64,000 nt of DNA, from NCBI RefSeq assembly GCF_900103215.1, contig NZ_FNGV01000001.1:248001-312000 (forward strand). Direction: 5' to 3'. Source of the DNA: Kriegella aquimaris (GTDB lineage Bacteria; Bacteroidota; Bacteroidia; Flavobacteriales; Flavobacteriaceae). The number at the start of each line of letters is the position of its first letter. The stretch's first letter is position 1. The notes under the pieces were generated by a model. That model saw only the letters and a list, made by a program, of their open reading frames with translations, searched no databases and was not told the DNA's origin. The translations under genes were made by a program, and so were the position numbers. This document shows positions 63,160 through 64,000 of this stretch, in pieces.

Positions 63160-64000
63160 TTAGTTTCTCTATTATTTTGGTCGGAAATGACCACAATTGA
63201 TTTAAGAAGGAGTCTTGTGGGGTTTCTATTGCTAGATGCACTTCTTCAACGAGCTCTAACTTTTCAGAAAGTTCAAAGCCAACGTCAAAAATATCGCCAT
63301 TCAGCGGCGGTTCCACTTCCATCTCATCGAGAAAGAGACTGTATTCTAAAAGTACCGCTCCATCAATTTCTTCAGATTGCTCAATTGTGCAAACTGATTG
63401 ATTGTTTATTTCATCGTTTTCTAGGGATTCACGTTTTTCAACCAGTTTTGCCATAAGTCCTTTTAAACCTAATTGCGCCTTTTCTCTAATTTTGAAATTT
63501 GGATCCTCTAAAAGACTATCGAGAAAGGGAATTTCCTTTTCATCACCTACAGCAACAATTTCATCTAGCAAAATCAATTTTTTTGCGGTATCGCAGGTAC
63601 GGAAAAGGTCTTCGAATACATTAAATGGCTTGAAATCGATGTCTTCAGACGTTTTCGACTTAATGAGGTTGGGTCGTTCTTCAAAAGGCATACTAGCAAA
63701 CTTGGCAATCAAATGCCGTATGCGCACTTTAACAGATTTATACTTTTCATTTTGCAATAATTCACTCAAAAGTGGAATCTCTCGCTGATCTCCCAAGGCT
63801 TCGATGTCATCCAATAATTTCATCGTAGCTTCTTCTGCATTTTTTAAGCTTTGGTCATCGTTATGGCTATTGTCATCGTTATAGCTATTGTCAACTAAAA
63901 CAGATTCACTAGTATCTACATCAAACGTTTCCGATTGCAAAATACTCTCTATTAAAGTGCCTTTATCTTGAGTTAAATCATCGTCAACACCCTCAACAGA
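63152..64000 (-). CDS. HEAT-repeat-type protein, N-terminus outside window
   Basis: The reading frame stays open through the right edge (…EGVDDDLTQDKGTLIES), so this gene is cut and the TTG at 63940 is not its start. The visible 282 residues are acidic and rich in Asn and Asp at first, then show helical repeats of the HEAT/PBS type (GDQREIPLLSELLQNEKYKSV, described here as a pattern, and GDEKEIPFLDSLLEDPNFKI). Such repeats bind proteins. It is the first visible gene of the operon and may be a cytoplasmic regulator of the synthase that follows. Confidence 0.75.
   Translation of the reverse strand, partial: SVEGVDDDLTQDKGTLIESILQSETFDVDTSESVLVDNSYNDDNSHNDDQSLKNAEEATMKLLDDIEALGDQREIPLLSELLQNEKYKSVKVRIRHLIAKFASMPFEERPNLIKSKTSEDIDFKPFNVFEDLFRTCDTAKKLILLDEIVAVGDEKEIPFLDSLLEDPNFKIREKAQLGLKGLMAKLVEKRESLENDEINNQSVCTIEQSEEIDGAVLLEYSLFLDEMEVEPPLNGDIFDVGFELSEKLELVEEVHLAIETPQDSFLNQLWSFPTKIIEKLNG

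Noticed and set aside
1-64000. Prophage, insertion sequence, CRISPR array, tRNA or rRNA
   Set aside because: No integrase, transposase, capsid or Cas protein appears among the translated frames, and no regularly spaced repeat or conserved RNA was recognised by eye.

Overview
The window reads as part of the chromosome of a marine-type member of the Flavobacteriaceae (Bacteroidota). Supporting signs are the AT-rich DNA, many lipoprotein signal peptides, a TonB receptor with an N-terminal carboxypeptidase-like domain, DUF5916 and DUF6155 proteins, a 287-residue RpoD/SigA-type sigma factor, and a TAnnTTTG-like -7 element (49381-49388). I see no rRNA, tRNA, CRISPR array, insertion sequence or prophage.

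Layout. 1-9014: ordinary genes (Gfo/Idh oxidoreductase cut by the edge, EamA exporter, FAD oxidase, small lipoprotein), then a zinc/cadmium-type P1B ATPase beside a Fur-family regulator, a di-haem cytochrome and an exported Pcm. 9116-30195: a divergent nonribosomal peptide synthetase (NRPS) locus. Leftward it encodes a stand-alone adenylation (A) enzyme, a stand-alone carrier protein, a C-A-PCP protein whose A domain carries an embedded PP-loop amidotransferase-like domain, a His-rich protein, a TonB receptor and a lipoprotein. Rightward it encodes a HupE/UreJ-like membrane protein, an A domain broken into separate genes around a guanidinoacetate-methyltransferase-like enzyme, a PCP-epimerase, a C-PCP-thioesterase with no A domain, an Sfp-type PPTase and a GntR regulator. 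30383-37498: an M4 protease with an emfourin-like inhibitor, then a molybdenum hydroxylase operon. 37647-56527: envelope and housekeeping genes, including a kinase with five tandem PAS repeats next to a response regulator. 56700-57563: a primary-type sigma factor, followed by two tiny homologous peptide genes. 58087-64000: a four-gene surface-polysaccharide operon cut by the right edge.

How the main locus may work (inference). The stand-alone A/PCP pair would start the chain. The C-A*-PCP protein would add a residue; its binding-pocket code by eye is DLTKIGEVGK, nearly the known Asn code. The split module would add a residue, methylate it and invert it to the D form. The last protein has the C-domain type expected after an epimerase and would release the product, with its carrier loaded in trans. 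The PP-loop domain and the GAMT-like methyltransferase both point to amidine, guanidine or thioamide chemistry. The TonB receptor, His-rich protein, HupE-like protein and nearby metal ATPase/Fur pair suggest that the product is linked to metals, perhaps a metallophore. The peptide, the metal and the regulator are not proven by the sequence.
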